In this document: positions 8,965 through 17,882 of the stretch, piece after piece
Numbering within the stretch: position 1 is the first letter of the stretch
Layout of the letters: each line of letters opens with the position of its first letter
From: Caulobacter sp. X
Lineage (GTDB): Bacteria; Pseudomonadota; Alphaproteobacteria; Caulobacterales; Caulobacteraceae
Direction: 5' to 3'
Length of the DNA stretch: 64,000 nucleotides
NCBI RefSeq assembly: GCF_002742635.1
Contig: NZ_PEGF01000002.1
Span: forward strand, 124,001-188,000
Translations under genes and position numbers: made by a program
The notes under the pieces: generated by a model
What the model was told of the DNA's origin: nothing
Seen by the model: only the letters and a program-made list of their open reading frames with translations
Databases searched by the model: none

Positions 8965-9079
8965 TCCTCCCTCGCGTAGCGGGGGAGGTGGCCCATAGGG
9001 CCGGAGGGGGCCAATGCCGTCTTTGCCCAGCTTGCCCCCTCAGTCGCTCCGCGACAGCTCCCCCGCATCGCGGTGGAGC
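8965..9079. repeat. Palindromic GC-rich intergenic repeat (copy 2)
   Basis: Contains ctcgcgtagcgggggaggtgg and ggagggggcc on one side, and gccccctcagtcgctccgcgacagctcccccgc on the other, which can fold back on each other. It fills the space between the convergent pdeA and yqgE and may terminate both. Confidence 0.75.
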
Positions 9080-9086
9080 AACTATG

Positions 9087-9677
9087 TCAAGCCCGCCCCG
9101 CCGTCGCCGACAGGTGATCCGCCGTGATCCCCAGCTTGGCCAGCGCCCGGGTCCACTTGTGCTCGTGGTCCTCGTCGAACAGCAGACCCTCGTCGGCGTC
9201 GCAGATCAGCCAGATGTTGTCGCGCAGTTCCTGCTCCAGCTGTCCAGGGCCCCAGCCGGCGTAGCCTAGCGCCAGGATCGCCTTGCGCGGGCGTCGCATC
9301 GGGTTGGCCATGGCGTCCAGCACATCCCGGGTGGCCGTCAGGCTGAGCCCCTCGGCGATGGGCAGGCTGGAGTCTGGCGAGTGGAAGTCGTCGGTATGCA
9401 GGACAAAGCCGCGCTCGCGTTCGATCGGTCCGCCCAGCAGCACCAGGTCGCTCGGCGCCTGGATGTCGGACTTCACGCCCAGCCGCTCCAGCAGCTCGAA
9501 CACGGTCAGGCCTTCGACCGGGCGATTGACCGCCAGGCCCATGGCCTGCTCCTCGTCATGAGCGCACAGATAGAGCACGGCCCGCTCGAAGCGTGGGTCC
9601 TCGATGCCTGGCATCGCCACCAGAAGACGGCCCGTCAGGAACTCGCCTTCATCCTCGTCGTCGATCATGCTGGCCAT
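9087..9677 (-). CDS. yqgE: YqgE/AlgH family protein (UPF0301)
   Basis: 196 residues with the family signatures LTGRLLVAMPGIEDPRFERAV near the N-terminus, the GGPIERERGFVLH segment, and ALGYAGWGPGQLEQEL. UPF0301 proteins are widespread cytosolic proteins of unknown biochemical function. It is convergent with pdeA and divergent from the peroxiredoxin, with a 148-bp intergenic promoter region on that side. Confidence 0.93.
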   Translation of the reverse strand: MASMIDDEDEGEFLTGRLLVAMPGIEDPRFERAVLYLCAHDEEQAMGLAVNRPVEGLTVFELLERLGVKSDIQAPSDLVLLGGPIERERGFVLHTDDFHSPDSSLPIAEGLSLTATRDVLDAMANPMRRPRKAILALGYAGWGPGQLEQELRDNIWLICDADEGLLFDEDHEHKWTRALAKLGITADHLSATAGRA

Positions 9678-9825
9678 GGCGAGAGCATTGGCCGTCCGTG
9701 TGACGCTTTCAAGTCGCGACGATCAGAATCCGTGTCGTCGGTTTTCAAAAACGGCGGCTTGGCGGTGGCGCGGCGCGGGGATATCTCCAAGACCTTCCCA
9801 AACGCACAATAGAGGAACACGGCCC

Positions 9826-10308
9826 ATGACGATCAAGGTTGGCGACACGCTGCCCGCGGCGACTTTCATGACCAGCACGGCCGAAGGGCCGGCGCCGATC
9901 AGCACCGACGACATCTTCAAGGGCAAGACCGTGGCGCTGTTCGCCGTGCCGGGCGCCTTCACCCCGACCTGCTCGGCCAAGCACCTGCCGGGCTTCAAGG
10001 AGAAGGCCGCCGAGCTGAAGGCCAAGGGCGTGGATGCGATCGCCTGCGTCTCGGTCAACGACGTCTTCGTGATGAAGGCCTGGGGCAAGGACCAGGGCAT
10101 CGACGGCGAAGTCCTGCTGCTGGCTGACGGCAACGGCGACTTCACCCGCGCCATCGGCCTCGACTTCGACGGCAGCAAGTTCGGCATGGGCGCGCGCTCG
10201 CAGCGCTATTCGCTGATCGCCAAGGACGGCGTCGTCACCCAGCTGAACGTCGAAGAAGCCGGCCAGTTCAAGGTCTCGTCGGCCGAGTACCTGCTGGAGC
10301 AGCTGTAA
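9826..10308 (+). CDS. Peroxiredoxin (Prx5/redoxin family)
   Basis: 160 residues from ATG 9826 with AGAGGA 9 bases upstream; the open frame extends further back but the upstream part is not protein-like. The peroxidatic cysteine is in PGAFTPTCSAKHLP (about residue 49), the Prx5-type motif. FDGSKFGMGARSQRYS is the usual AhpE/Prx5 C-terminal region. Reduces hydrogen peroxide and organic hydroperoxides using thiols. Monocistronic: followed by a strong hairpin. Confidence 0.95.
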   Translation: MTIKVGDTLPAATFMTSTAEGPAPISTDDIFKGKTVALFAVPGAFTPTCSAKHLPGFKEKAAELKAKGVDAIACVSVNDVFVMKAWGKDQGIDGEVLLLADGNGDFTRAIGLDFDGSKFGMGARSQRYSLIAKDGVVTQLNVEEAGQFKVSSAEYLLEQL

Positions 10309-10315
10309 GCTTCGC

Positions 10316-10345
10316 TTCCCCCTCCCCCGCCGCGCGGGGGAGGGA
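10316..10345. repeat. Short copy of the GC-rich palindrome, possible terminator
   Basis: ccctcccccgccgcgcgggggaggg forms a near-perfect hairpin seven bases after the peroxiredoxin stop. It has the same core (ctcccccg / cgggggag) as the longer repeats. It lacks a T-run, so termination is only inferred. Confidence 0.6.
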
Positions 10346-10438
10346 CGTCCTCGCCGTTTTTCGGCGACGCTTCGGGGCGTGGCATGGAGTATGCTCGCCC
10401 AGCGCCTCCATCGGCGCGCACCCCACAGTAAAAAAAGA

Positions 10439-10504
10439 TATCGCGATAAGGAATCTTCTGGACACTGGCGAAGCTCGCGCCTAACTATATCGTTATCGCG
10501 ATAA
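10439..10504. promoter_or_regulatory. Paired TATCGCGATA palindromes upstream of the hydrolase gene
   Basis: The perfect 10-bp palindrome tatcgcgata occurs at 10439-10448 and again at 10494-10503, where symmetry extends to 12 bp (ttatcgcgataa, 10493-10504). The start-to-start spacing is 55 bp and the second copy ends about 30 bp before the chosen start codon. Two identical dyads in one promoter suggest an operator for a dimeric regulator, which I cannot identify. Confidence 0.6.
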
Positions 10505-10534
10505 TCGTTGTCGCAAAATGAAATGAGGATGATG

Positions 10535-11509
10535 ATGAGCCAGTCGAACCAAGCTTCCCGCCGCGGGCTGATGACCGCTGGTCTCGGCCTCGCCGCCGCG
10601 GCCGCCGCCGCGCCCCTGGCCGCTCAGGCCGCGACGACGAAGGCCGCGTCCAAGCCGTCCGCCGCCGATCGCGCCCAGAGCGGCTATGTCACGACCAAGG
10701 ACGGCGTGCAGATCTTCTACAAGGACTGGGGTCCCAAGACCGCCCAGCCGATCGTGTTCCACCACGGCTGGCCGCTCAGCGCCGACGACTGGGACGCCCA
10801 GATGATGTTCTTCCTGCTCAAGGGCTATCGCGTCATCGCCCATGACCGCCGCGGTCACGGCCGTTCGACCCAGACCGACACCGGCAACGAGATGGACACC
10901 TACGCCGCCGACGTCATCGCCCTGACCGATCATCTGGACCTGAAGAATGCCATTCACGTCGGCCACTCGACCGGCGGCGGCGAGGCGATCCACTACGCCG
11001 CTCGCGCCAAGCCTGGCCGGGTCGCCAAGGTGGTGCTGATCGGCGCGGTGCCGCCGATCATGCTGAAGACGCCCGCCAATCCCGGCGGTCTGCCGATGGA
11101 GGTCTTCGACGGCTTCCGCGCGGCCCTGCTGGCCAACCGCGCCCAGTTCTTCCGCGATGTTCCCGAAGGCCCGTTCTACGGCTTCAACCGTCCCGGCGCG
11201 AAGGTCAGCCAGGGCCTGATCGACAACTGGTGGCGCCAGGGCATGGCCGGCGGCGCCAAGGCCCACTACGACTGCATCAAGGCCTTCTCCGAGACCGACT
11301 TCACCGACGATCTCAAGAAGGTCGATGTCCCGGTCCTGATCATGCACGGCGAGGACGACCAGATCGTCCCGATCGCCGACAGCGCCCACCTGGCCATCAA
11401 GCTGGTCAAGAAGGGGACGCTGAAGACCTATCCGGGCCTGCCGCACGGCATGGCGTCCACCCACCCGGAGGTGATCAACCCCGACCTGCTGGCCTTCTTC
11501 AAGGCGTAG
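10535..11509 (+). CDS. Alpha/beta hydrolase, non-heme haloperoxidase-like, Tat-exported
   Basis: 324 residues from ATG 10535, chosen because GAGG lies 6 bases upstream; in-frame alternatives exist at 10508 (TTG) and 10523 (ATG). The N-terminus [20 protein letters not shown] is a twin-arginine signal (RR at 9-10) followed by an Ala-rich core. The mature part is a chloroperoxidase-type hydrolase: oxyanion HHGWPLS, nucleophile Ser145 in GHSTGGGE, acid region HGEDDQIVP, and the catalytic His in LPHGMAST. Likely a periplasmic esterase or perhydrolase; the natural substrate is unknown. Probably controlled through the paired palindromes upstream. Confidence 0.9.
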   Translation: MSQSNQASRRGLMTAGLGLAAAAAAAPLAAQAATTKAASKPSAADRAQSGYVTTKDGVQIFYKDWGPKTAQPIVFHHGWPLSADDWDAQMMFFLLKGYRVIAHDRRGHGRSTQTDTGNEMDTYAADVIALTDHLDLKNAIHVGHSTGGGEAIHYAARAKPGRVAKVVLIGAVPPIMLKTPANPGGLPMEVFDGFRAALLANRAQFFRDVPEGPFYGFNRPGAKVSQGLIDNWWRQGMAGGAKAHYDCIKAFSETDFTDDLKKVDVPVLIMHGEDDQIVPIADSAHLAIKLVKKGTLKTYPGLPHGMASTHPEVINPDLLAFFKA

Positions 11510-11530
11510 GGGGAAGCCCACACCACCAAG

Positions 11531-11574
11531 CGTGTCATCCCGGCTGTCCGCTTCGCTGCGGCCGGGATGACACG
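11531..11574. terminator. Perfect inverted repeat between convergent genes
   Basis: 14-bp perfect arms cgtgtcatcccggc (11531-11544) and gccgggatgacacg (11561-11574) with an inner partly self-complementary loop. Sits between two convergent genes, so it may act as a bidirectional terminator. The sequence differs from the other palindromic repeats here and may be a second repeat family. Confidence 0.65.
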
Positions 11575-11588
11575 ATGTTTGCTTGTCC

Positions 11589-13346
11589 CTAGGCCCCCAG
11601 CACCTCTGGCGTCATTGCCTCGAGGTCCGCCGCGCCCAGCATGACCCCCGCCGCCGCGCCGGGGACCTGGGCCAGGACGCTTTCGGCGAAGACGCGGGCC
11701 AGGGCGCGCTTGCTTTCGGCCCAGGCCGCATCGGCCTCGCCCGCCGCCGCCAGGGCGCCCTTGGCCAGCATCCAGCCGCCGACCACGTCGCCCAGCAGCT
11801 TCAGATAGGCGGTGGCGCCCGACAGGGCGTCGGGCATGGCCTTGGCGCGACGCTCGACCAGCCAGGCCGTGGCGCCGGCGGCGGCGTCGAGGGCGGCCTC
11901 CAGGCGCAGGCCGACGGCCTTCAGATCCGAGCTCTTCAGGTCTTCGATCGTGTCGCGGATGTCGTCCATCAGGTCGGCGACGGCCTGGCCCTCGCCCAGC
12001 GACAGCTTGCGACCGACCAGGTCGATGGCCTGGATGCCGTTCGTGCCTTCATAGATCGGGGCGATGCGGGCGTCGCGATAGTGCTGGGCCGCGCCCGTCT
12101 CCTCGATGAAGCCCATGCCGCCGTGGATCTGGACGCCTTGCGAGGCGACCCAGACACCGACGTCGGTCGACCAGGCCTTGGCGATCGGCGTCAGCAGTTC
12201 CTCGCGCAGCTTGGCGCTTGTCCGGGTCGTCTCGTCGGCGGCGGCGCGGGAGAGGTCGGCGGCGACGGCGGTCGACAGGCAGATCCCGCGCGCGGCCTCG
12301 ATATGGGCCTTCATCAGCACCAGCGAGCGGCGAACGTCCGGATGGTCGAACAGGCGCGAGGGATAGGCCTGCGTCCAGGCCGAGCGGCCCTGGGCGCGAT
12401 CTTGCGAGAAGGCCAGGGCCTGCTGGTAGGCGCGCTCGGCTATGGCCGTGCCTTGCGTGCCGACCTGCAGGCGCGCGGCGTTCATCATCGTGAACATGTT
12501 GGGCAGGCCCTGACCCAGGCCGCCGACCAACTCGGCCTTGGCGCCCTCGAACAGCATCACGCAGGTGGGCGAGCCGTGGATGCCTAGCTTGTGCTCCAGG
12601 CCGCCGACCCGCAGGGCGTTGGCTTCGCCGAGCTTGCCGTCGTCATCGACCAGCACCTTGGGGGCCAGGAACAGCGAGATGCCCTTCACGCCGGGCGGGG
12701 CGTCGGGCGTGCGGGCCAAAACGAGGTGGACGATGTTATCGGCCGCGTCGTGGTCGCCCCAGGTGATGAAGATCTTCTGGCCGGTGATCCGCCAGCCGCC
12801 CTCGCCGTCCGGCGTGGCCACGGTGGTCAGGGCCGCGAGGTCCGAGCCGGCCTGCGGCTCGGTCAGGTTCATGGTGCCGGTCCATTCGCCCGACACCAGC
12901 TTGGGCAGGTACAGCGCCTTCTGGCGGTCCGAGCCGTGGTGATCCAGCGCCTCGATCGCGCCCAGGCTCAGCATCGGGCAGAGACCGAAGGCCATGTTGG
13001 CCGCCTGGATCATCTCCAGCACGGCGACTTCCAGCGTCTTGGGCAGGCCCTGGCCGCCATGCTCGGGCGCGGCGGCGAGACCGGCCCAGCCGCCCTCGGC
13101 GAACTGCTTGTAGGCGTCCGCGAAGCCCGGAGCGCAGCGGACGACGCCGTTCTCGAGCTTGGCCCCGACCAGGTCGCCCTGGCGGTTCAGCGGGGCCAGC
13201 ACGTCGGCGGCGAAGGCGCCGGCCGCCTCCAGCACCGCCGCCACGGTGTCCGCGTCGGCCTCGGGAAAGGCGTCGGCCAAGCGATCGAAGCCGGCCGCGT
13301 GGCGCAGCGAAAAGGCGAGGTCGCGGACGGGGGGGCGGAAGGTCAT
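11589..13346 (-). CDS. Acyl-CoA dehydrogenase
   Basis: FAD-dependent acyl-CoA dehydrogenase, 585 residues, about 200 longer than classical short-chain enzymes and in the DmdC/AidB-related size class. Visible signatures are MNLTEPQAGSDLAAL (acyl-CoA/FAD site), ITGQKIFITWGDHD, the KLGIHGSPTC region, and the C-terminal QIHGGMGFIEETGAAQHYRDARI segment, whose EGTNGIQAIDL follows the usual flavin contact. The natural substrate is unknown; beta-oxidation of a medium, long or thio-acyl chain is plausible. Monocistronic; divergent from the YceI gene. Confidence 0.92.
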   Translation of the reverse strand: MTFRPPVRDLAFSLRHAAGFDRLADAFPEADADTVAAVLEAAGAFAADVLAPLNRQGDLVGAKLENGVVRCAPGFADAYKQFAEGGWAGLAAAPEHGGQGLPKTLEVAVLEMIQAANMAFGLCPMLSLGAIEALDHHGSDRQKALYLPKLVSGEWTGTMNLTEPQAGSDLAALTTVATPDGEGGWRITGQKIFITWGDHDAADNIVHLVLARTPDAPPGVKGISLFLAPKVLVDDDGKLGEANALRVGGLEHKLGIHGSPTCVMLFEGAKAELVGGLGQGLPNMFTMMNAARLQVGTQGTAIAERAYQQALAFSQDRAQGRSAWTQAYPSRLFDHPDVRRSLVLMKAHIEAARGICLSTAVAADLSRAAADETTRTSAKLREELLTPIAKAWSTDVGVWVASQGVQIHGGMGFIEETGAAQHYRDARIAPIYEGTNGIQAIDLVGRKLSLGEGQAVADLMDDIRDTIEDLKSSDLKAVGLRLEAALDAAAGATAWLVERRAKAMPDALSGATAYLKLLGDVVGGWMLAKGALAAAGEADAAWAESKRALARVFAESVLAQVPGAAAGVMLGAADLEAMTPEVLGA

Positions 13347-13493
13347 GGCCGACGAAGCTCCAGGTTATCGGCGTTCTCTTTAGGCTTGCGGGCTACGCGC
13401 GCCAAGCCGGCCACAGATTTGTTCGCCAGGTAACGATCTCGTGATCCGGCGGCCCTTCAAAGCTATGGTGGAGTGCTTAAGTCGGGGAACCGT

Positions 13494-13520
13494 AACTAGT
13501 CCTGTTCTAGTTCGAAGGAG
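13494..13520 (+). promoter_or_regulatory. Inverted repeat and strong RBS before yceI-type gene
   Basis: AACTAG (13494-13499) and CTAGTT (13507-13512) form a dyad immediately before the RBS GAAGGAG (13514-13520). It could be an operator or a short leader hairpin affecting translation. Confidence 0.45.
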
Positions 13521-13530
13521 AGACATCCCG

Positions 13531-14163
13531 ATGTTCCGTCCCTACGCCTATGCCGCCCTCGCGGCGACCTTGCTCGCCGCCCCGGCCGCCCTGGCCGCTC
13601 CGGGCGTCACCTCCACCAAGCCCGCCGACCTGCCGGCCGGTCACTACGTGCTCGACAAGACCCACGCCTCGGTCGTGGGCAGGATCAAGCACATGGGGTT
13701 CTCGAACTACCAGTTTCGCTTCACCAAGGTCGACGCCAGCTTCGACTACGATCCCAAGGCTCCGCAGGACGCCAAGATCAAGGTGACCGTCGATCCGGGC
13801 TCGATCGACACCGCGACCGGCGCCGACGAGTTCGGCCTGAAGTTCAACAAGGAACTGGCCGGCGACGGCTGGCTGGAAGCGGGCAAGTTCCCGACCGCCA
13901 CCTTCGTCTCGACCAAGGTCGAGCCGGGCGCGGGCCAGACCGGCAAGGTCTATGGCGACTTCACCCTGCACGGCGTGACCAAGCCGATCGTGCTGGACGT
14001 GACCTTCAACGGCGTCGGCGGCAGCTTCGCCCCGGGCAGCGTCAAGACGGGCTTCTCGGCCACGACGACGATCAAGCGTTCGGACTTCGGCGTCAGCAAG
14101 TACGTCCCGCTGGTCAGCGACGACGTCGCGCTGAGCATCGAAGTCGAGTTCGACAAGAAGTAA
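13531..14163 (+). CDS. YceI family secreted isoprenoid-binding protein
   Basis: 210 residues from ATG 13531 with GAAGGAG 10 bases upstream. A Sec signal peptide (about residues 1-22, ending LAAPAALAAPG) precedes a YceI lipocalin-like beta-barrel with the family features YVLDKTHASVVGRIKHMGFSNY, FTLHGVTKPIVLDV and SDFGVSKYVPLVSDDVALSIEVEF. YceI proteins bind polyisoprenoids in the periplasm. It precedes a cytochrome b561-YceI fusion by 72 bp, an association often seen in proteobacteria. Confidence 0.93.
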   Translation: MFRPYAYAALAATLLAAPAALAAPGVTSTKPADLPAGHYVLDKTHASVVGRIKHMGFSNYQFRFTKVDASFDYDPKAPQDAKIKVTVDPGSIDTATGADEFGLKFNKELAGDGWLEAGKFPTATFVSTKVEPGAGQTGKVYGDFTLHGVTKPIVLDVTFNGVGGSFAPGSVKTGFSATTTIKRSDFGVSKYVPLVSDDVALSIEVEFDKK

Positions 14164-14235
14164 GTTGCCTTGCGTCTTGCGCCGGTCCGGTCGGATCGGC
14201 GCAATGCGTTTCTATCTATCTGCCTGGAGTTACCG

Positions 14236-15540
14236 ATGGCCGCGACCCGCACCCGCTACACAACGGTGGCGATTGTCCTGCACTGGCTGATCGCGGCGGC
14301 CATCATCTTCCAGATCATCATCGGCTGGCGCATGGGCGATGGGCCCAAGGGCTCGCCGACCACCTTCGCCCTGTTCCAGCTGCACAAGTCGATCGGCTTC
14401 ACGATCCTGCTGCTCAGCCTGGCGCGTCTGGCCTGGCGGATCTTCAATCCCGCCCCGCCGCCGCCCGCGCATCAGCCGCGCTGGGAGCAACTGGCCTCCA
14501 AGATCGTCCACGTCGGCTTCTACGTGATCATGATCGGCCTGCCGCTGACCGGCTGGATCCTGGTCTCGACCAGCCGCGTCGTCGTGCCGACCCTGTGGTG
14601 GGGCGTCGTCCCCTGGCCGCACCTGCCGGGCCTGCCCGAACTGGCCGCCGGGCCCAAGCACGTCTGGAATGAGGTCGGCGAGATCGGCCACGGCGTGCTG
14701 GTCAAGCTGACCTATCTGCTGCTGCTCCTGCACCTCGGCGCCGTCGCCAAGCACCAGGTCCTCGACAAGGACGAGGTGTTCCAGAACATGGCCCCGGGTT
14801 CCAAGCCCGGCCTGAAGGAGCCGCGCGCCTGGCTGGCCGCCGCCGGCCTCGCCGCCGTGGTCGCCGCCGCCTACCTGTTCACCCCGACGGTGAAGGCCGC
14901 CAAGCCGGTCGCCCCGCCGCCGCCCGCCGATGCGGCCGCTCCGGCCGAGCCCGCGACCCCCGCGCCGACAGAGCCGGTCGCTCCGACCGCCGACGCCGCC
15001 AAGCCCGAAGCCGCCGCCGCCGAAGCGCCGTCCGCCCTCAAGGACCCCGTCGCCTGGGCCGTCCAGAAGGGCGCCAGCCTGACCTTCTCGGCGACCTGGT
15101 CCGGCTCGCCGGTCGAGGGCCGCTTCAACCGCTGGACCGCCGACATCCTGTTCTCGCCCGAGGCGCTGGACCGTTCGAAGCTGACTGTCGGCGTCGACAT
15201 GGGCTCGGCCGTGACCGGCGACGACCAGCGCGACCAGAGCCTGCCCAGCGGCGATTTCTTCGACACCGCCGAGCATCCGAAGGCGACCTTCACGGCGACG
15301 AAGTTCCGCAAGACGGGCGAGGGCCAGTACGTCGCCGACGGAACCCTGGACCTGCGGGGCGTGAAAAAGCCGCTCAGCCTGCCGTTTTCCCTGAAGATCG
15401 TCGGCGACACGGCGACCGCGCGCGGTGTAACCACCCTCGACCGGACCACGTTCGGGGTTGGACAGGGCGAATGGGCGTCTACGGATCAGATCGCGGCCAA
15501 GGTGAAGGTCAGCTTCTCGCTGACCGCCAAGCGGAAATAG
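14236..15540 (+). CDS. Cytochrome b561 fused to a YceI domain
   Basis: 434 residues from ATG 14236 with TGGAG 6 bases upstream. Residues 1-190 or so are a four-helix cytochrome b561 (VALHWLIAAA-type first helix with heme-ligand His residues, HKSIGFTILLLSLARLAWR, and LLLLHLGAVAKHQ). An Ala-Pro-rich linker follows at about 225-275, then a YceI domain (about 280-434) with FSATWSGSPVEGRFNRW and LRGVKKPLSLPFSLKI. Suggests delivery of electrons from quinol to a substrate held by the YceI barrel, inferred from domain fusion. It follows a free-standing YceI gene. Confidence 0.92.
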   Translation: MAATRTRYTTVAIVLHWLIAAAIIFQIIIGWRMGDGPKGSPTTFALFQLHKSIGFTILLLSLARLAWRIFNPAPPPPAHQPRWEQLASKIVHVGFYVIMIGLPLTGWILVSTSRVVVPTLWWGVVPWPHLPGLPELAAGPKHVWNEVGEIGHGVLVKLTYLLLLLHLGAVAKHQVLDKDEVFQNMAPGSKPGLKEPRAWLAAAGLAAVVAAAYLFTPTVKAAKPVAPPPPADAAAPAEPATPAPTEPVAPTADAAKPEAAAAEAPSALKDPVAWAVQKGASLTFSATWSGSPVEGRFNRWTADILFSPEALDRSKLTVGVDMGSAVTGDDQRDQSLPSGDFFDTAEHPKATFTATKFRKTGEGQYVADGTLDLRGVKKPLSLPFSLKIVGDTATARGVTTLDRTTFGVGQGEWASTDQIAAKVKVSFSLTAKRK

Positions 15541-16448
15541 AGGCGGCCGCCAGCGCCCTGCGCGCGGGCTGGCTGGTCATCCTGCCGACCGAGACCGTCT
15601 ATGGCCTGGGCGCCGACGCGGCCAATCCGGCCGCCGTGGCCGCGATCTTCGAGGCCAAGGGCCGGCCGCGCTTCAACCCGTTGATCGCCCACGTCGCCGA
15701 TCTGGAGACCGCCGAACGGATCGCCGACTTCGACCAGCGCGCCCGCGACCTGGCCCGCGAGTTCTGGCCCGGACCGCTGACCATCGTCGCGCCGATCAAG
15801 GACGCCTCGGCCGTCTGCGACCTGGCCCGCGCGGGCCTCGACACGGTTGCGATCCGGGTGCCGCGCCATCCGCTCTCCCGCGCCGTGCTGGCGACGTTCG
15901 GCGGCGCGGTCGTCGCGCCCTCGGCCAACCGCTCCGGCCGACCCAGCCCCACCACCTATGCCGACGCCGTGTCCGAGACCGGCGACAAGGCGGCCGCGAC
16001 GCTGGACGGCGGTCCGTGCGCGGTCGGCCTGGAGTCGACGGTCGTCTCGGTGCTGGACGGCCAGGCGCGCCTGCTGCGTCCCGGCGCGGTGACCCGCGTC
16101 CAGTTGCAACAAATCGTCGGCCCCCTGGCCGAGGCCGACGACGACGCCAAGCGCTCGCCCGGGCGCTTGGCGTTGCACTACGCCCCCGACGCCCCGGTGC
16201 GGATCAACGCCAAGGCGCCCAAGCCCGGCGAGGCGTTCCTGGCCTTCGGCGGCGGCGCCAGCGGGGAGGGGGTGTTCAACCTCAGCCCCACGGGCGACCT
16301 CGCCGAAGCCGCGGCGAACCTGTTCTCGTATCTCCGCGCCGCCGACCGCACCCACCCCTCGGCCATCGCCGTCGCCCCCATCCCGGAAGAGGGGCTGGGC
16401 GAGGCGATCAACGACCGGCTGCGCCGCGCCGCCGGCTTCATCGGCTGA
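15471..16448 (+). CDS. L-threonylcarbamoyladenylate synthase, Sua5 type
   Basis: Makes threonylcarbamoyl-AMP for the t6A37 modification of ANN-decoding tRNAs. 325 residues: YrdC domain (about 20-205) with PTETVYGLGADA, KGRPRFNPLIAHV, and APSANRSGRPSPT, followed by the C-terminal Sua5 domain ending in DRLRRAA. The best start is ATG 15471, giving a 70-bp overlap with the b561-YceI gene in another frame, which I accept because the N-terminus is otherwise too short. Probably translationally coupled to it. Confidence 0.92.
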   Translation: MGVYGSDRGQGEGQLLADRQAEIEAAASALRAGWLVILPTETVYGLGADAANPAAVAAIFEAKGRPRFNPLIAHVADLETAERIADFDQRARDLAREFWPGPLTIVAPIKDASAVCDLARAGLDTVAIRVPRHPLSRAVLATFGGAVVAPSANRSGRPSPTTYADAVSETGDKAAATLDGGPCAVGLESTVVSVLDGQARLLRPGAVTRVQLQQIVGPLAEADDDAKRSPGRLALHYAPDAPVRINAKAPKPGEAFLAFGGGASGEGVFNLSPTGDLAEAAANLFSYLRAADRTHPSAIAVAPIPEEGLGEAINDRLRRAAGFIG

Positions 16449-16472
16449 CCTTTCGAGCGTAAGGTAGCGACC

Positions 16473-17882
16473 ATGACCAAGCCCGTTCCCGCCGATGTCG
16501 TCTCCCGCCTCAAGGCCGTGCTCGGCGAGGGCGGCTGGAGCCAGGATCCGGACGTGATCGCGCCGATGCTGGTCGAGTGGCGCGGCCGCTGGAAGGGCGA
16601 GACGCCGCTGCTGGTCACGCCGCGCAACACCGCCGAGGTCGCCGCCGTGGTCGGGATCTGCGCGGCCGAGGGCGTGGCGATCACCCCCCAGGGCGGCAAC
16701 ACCGGCCTCGTCGCCGGCCAGATTCCGCACGGCGAGATCCTGCTGTCGACCCGCAAGCTGACCGCCGTTCGCGACGTCGATCCGATCGACGACGCCATGG
16801 TGCTGGAGGCCGGCGTCACGCTCTACGAAGCTCATCAGCAGGCCGCCAAGGTCGGCCGACGCTTCACGGTTGGCGTCGCGTCCGAGGGCTCGTGCACGGT
16901 CGGCGGCTTGATCTCGACCAACGCCGGCGGCACGGCCGTGCTTCGCTACGGCATGATGCGCGAGCAGGTGCTGGGCCTCGAGGCGGTGCTGCCCAATGGC
17001 GAGGTCTGGAATGGCCTCAAGCGCCTGCGCAAGGACAACACCGGCTATGACCTCAAGCAGCTGTTGATCGGCGCCGAGGGCACGCTGGGGATCGTCACCG
17101 CCGCGTCGCTGAAGATTCAAGCGCCGCTGGCCTCGCGGGCCGTGGCGATCGTCGGCCTGGGCTCGCCGGCCGACGCCATCCAGCTTCTTGCCCGCGCCAA
17201 GGAAGAGACGGGCGGCTCGGTCGAGGCGTTCGAGCTGATGGGTCTGCTGGGCTTTGCCTTGACCATCCGCAACGTGCCGGGCCTGCGCGATCCGCTGCCG
17301 ACCGAGCACCCCTGGTACGTGCTGATCGAGATCGCCAGCGGCGAGCCGGGCGCGGCCGAGGCGGCGCTGGAGCGACTGCTGACCGGCGCTCTGGAGCGCG
17401 GCCTGATCGCCGACGCCGCCGTCGCCCAAACCGAGACGCAGATGAAGGCCTTCTGGCACATCCGCGAGGGCCACTCCGCCGGCCAGAAGCCCGAAGGGGC
17501 GGTGTGGAAGCACGACGTGTCCGTGCCGGTCTCGAAGATCCCAGACTTCATCGCCCGCGCCGATGCGGCGATCGAGCAGGCCTTCCCCGGAACGCGCATC
17601 ATCGCCTTCGGCCACGTCGGCGACGGCAATGTCCACTACGATGTGCTCAAGCCCGTGGGCGCGGATGACGACGCCCATGACGTCCAGCGCGAGGCCGGCG
17701 CCAAGATCGTCCACGACATCGCCGCCGGGTTCGCAGGCTCGATCAGCGCCGAACACGGCCTGGGCGCGATGAAGACGGCCGAGGCCCTGACCTACAAGGA
17801 CCCGATCGAGGTCGCCGCCTTGCGGGCGATCCGCCAGGCGCTGGACCCCAAGCGGATCATGAACCCTCGGGTGCTGTTCTAG
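16473..17882 (+). CDS. FAD-linked D-2-hydroxyacid dehydrogenase (GlcD/D2HGDH-like)
   Basis: 469 residues. The PCMH-type FAD-binding domain (about 40-220) has ITPQGGNTGLVAGQ and the GGLISTNAGGTAVLRYG segment. The C-terminal domain has the metal/substrate site GHVGDGNVHYDV and the EHGLGAMK motif. This matches D-2-hydroxyglutarate/D-lactate dehydrogenases. Which substrate is used is not decided by sequence; D-2-hydroxyglutarate formed by SerA is a common possibility. It begins 24 bp after the Sua5 stop, so may be part of that operon. Confidence 0.92.
   Translation: MTKPVPADVVSRLKAVLGEGGWSQDPDVIAPMLVEWRGRWKGETPLLVTPRNTAEVAAVVGICAAEGVAITPQGGNTGLVAGQIPHGEILLSTRKLTAVRDVDPIDDAMVLEAGVTLYEAHQQAAKVGRRFTVGVASEGSCTVGGLISTNAGGTAVLRYGMMREQVLGLEAVLPNGEVWNGLKRLRKDNTGYDLKQLLIGAEGTLGIVTAASLKIQAPLASRAVAIVGLGSPADAIQLLARAKEETGGSVEAFELMGLLGFALTIRNVPGLRDPLPTEHPWYVLIEIASGEPGAAEAALERLLTGALERGLIADAAVAQTETQMKAFWHIREGHSAGQKPEGAVWKHDVSVPVSKIPDFIARADAAIEQAFPGTRIIAFGHVGDGNVHYDVLKPVGADDDAHDVQREAGAKIVHDIAAGFAGSISAEHGLGAMKTAEALTYKDPIEVAALRAIRQALDPKRIMNPRVLF

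Noticed and set aside
15486-17756. 756-codon minus-strand frame over sua5 and the FAD dehydrogenase
   Set aside because: Repeated Asp/Gly/Arg composition without domains; both sense genes have clear motifs.
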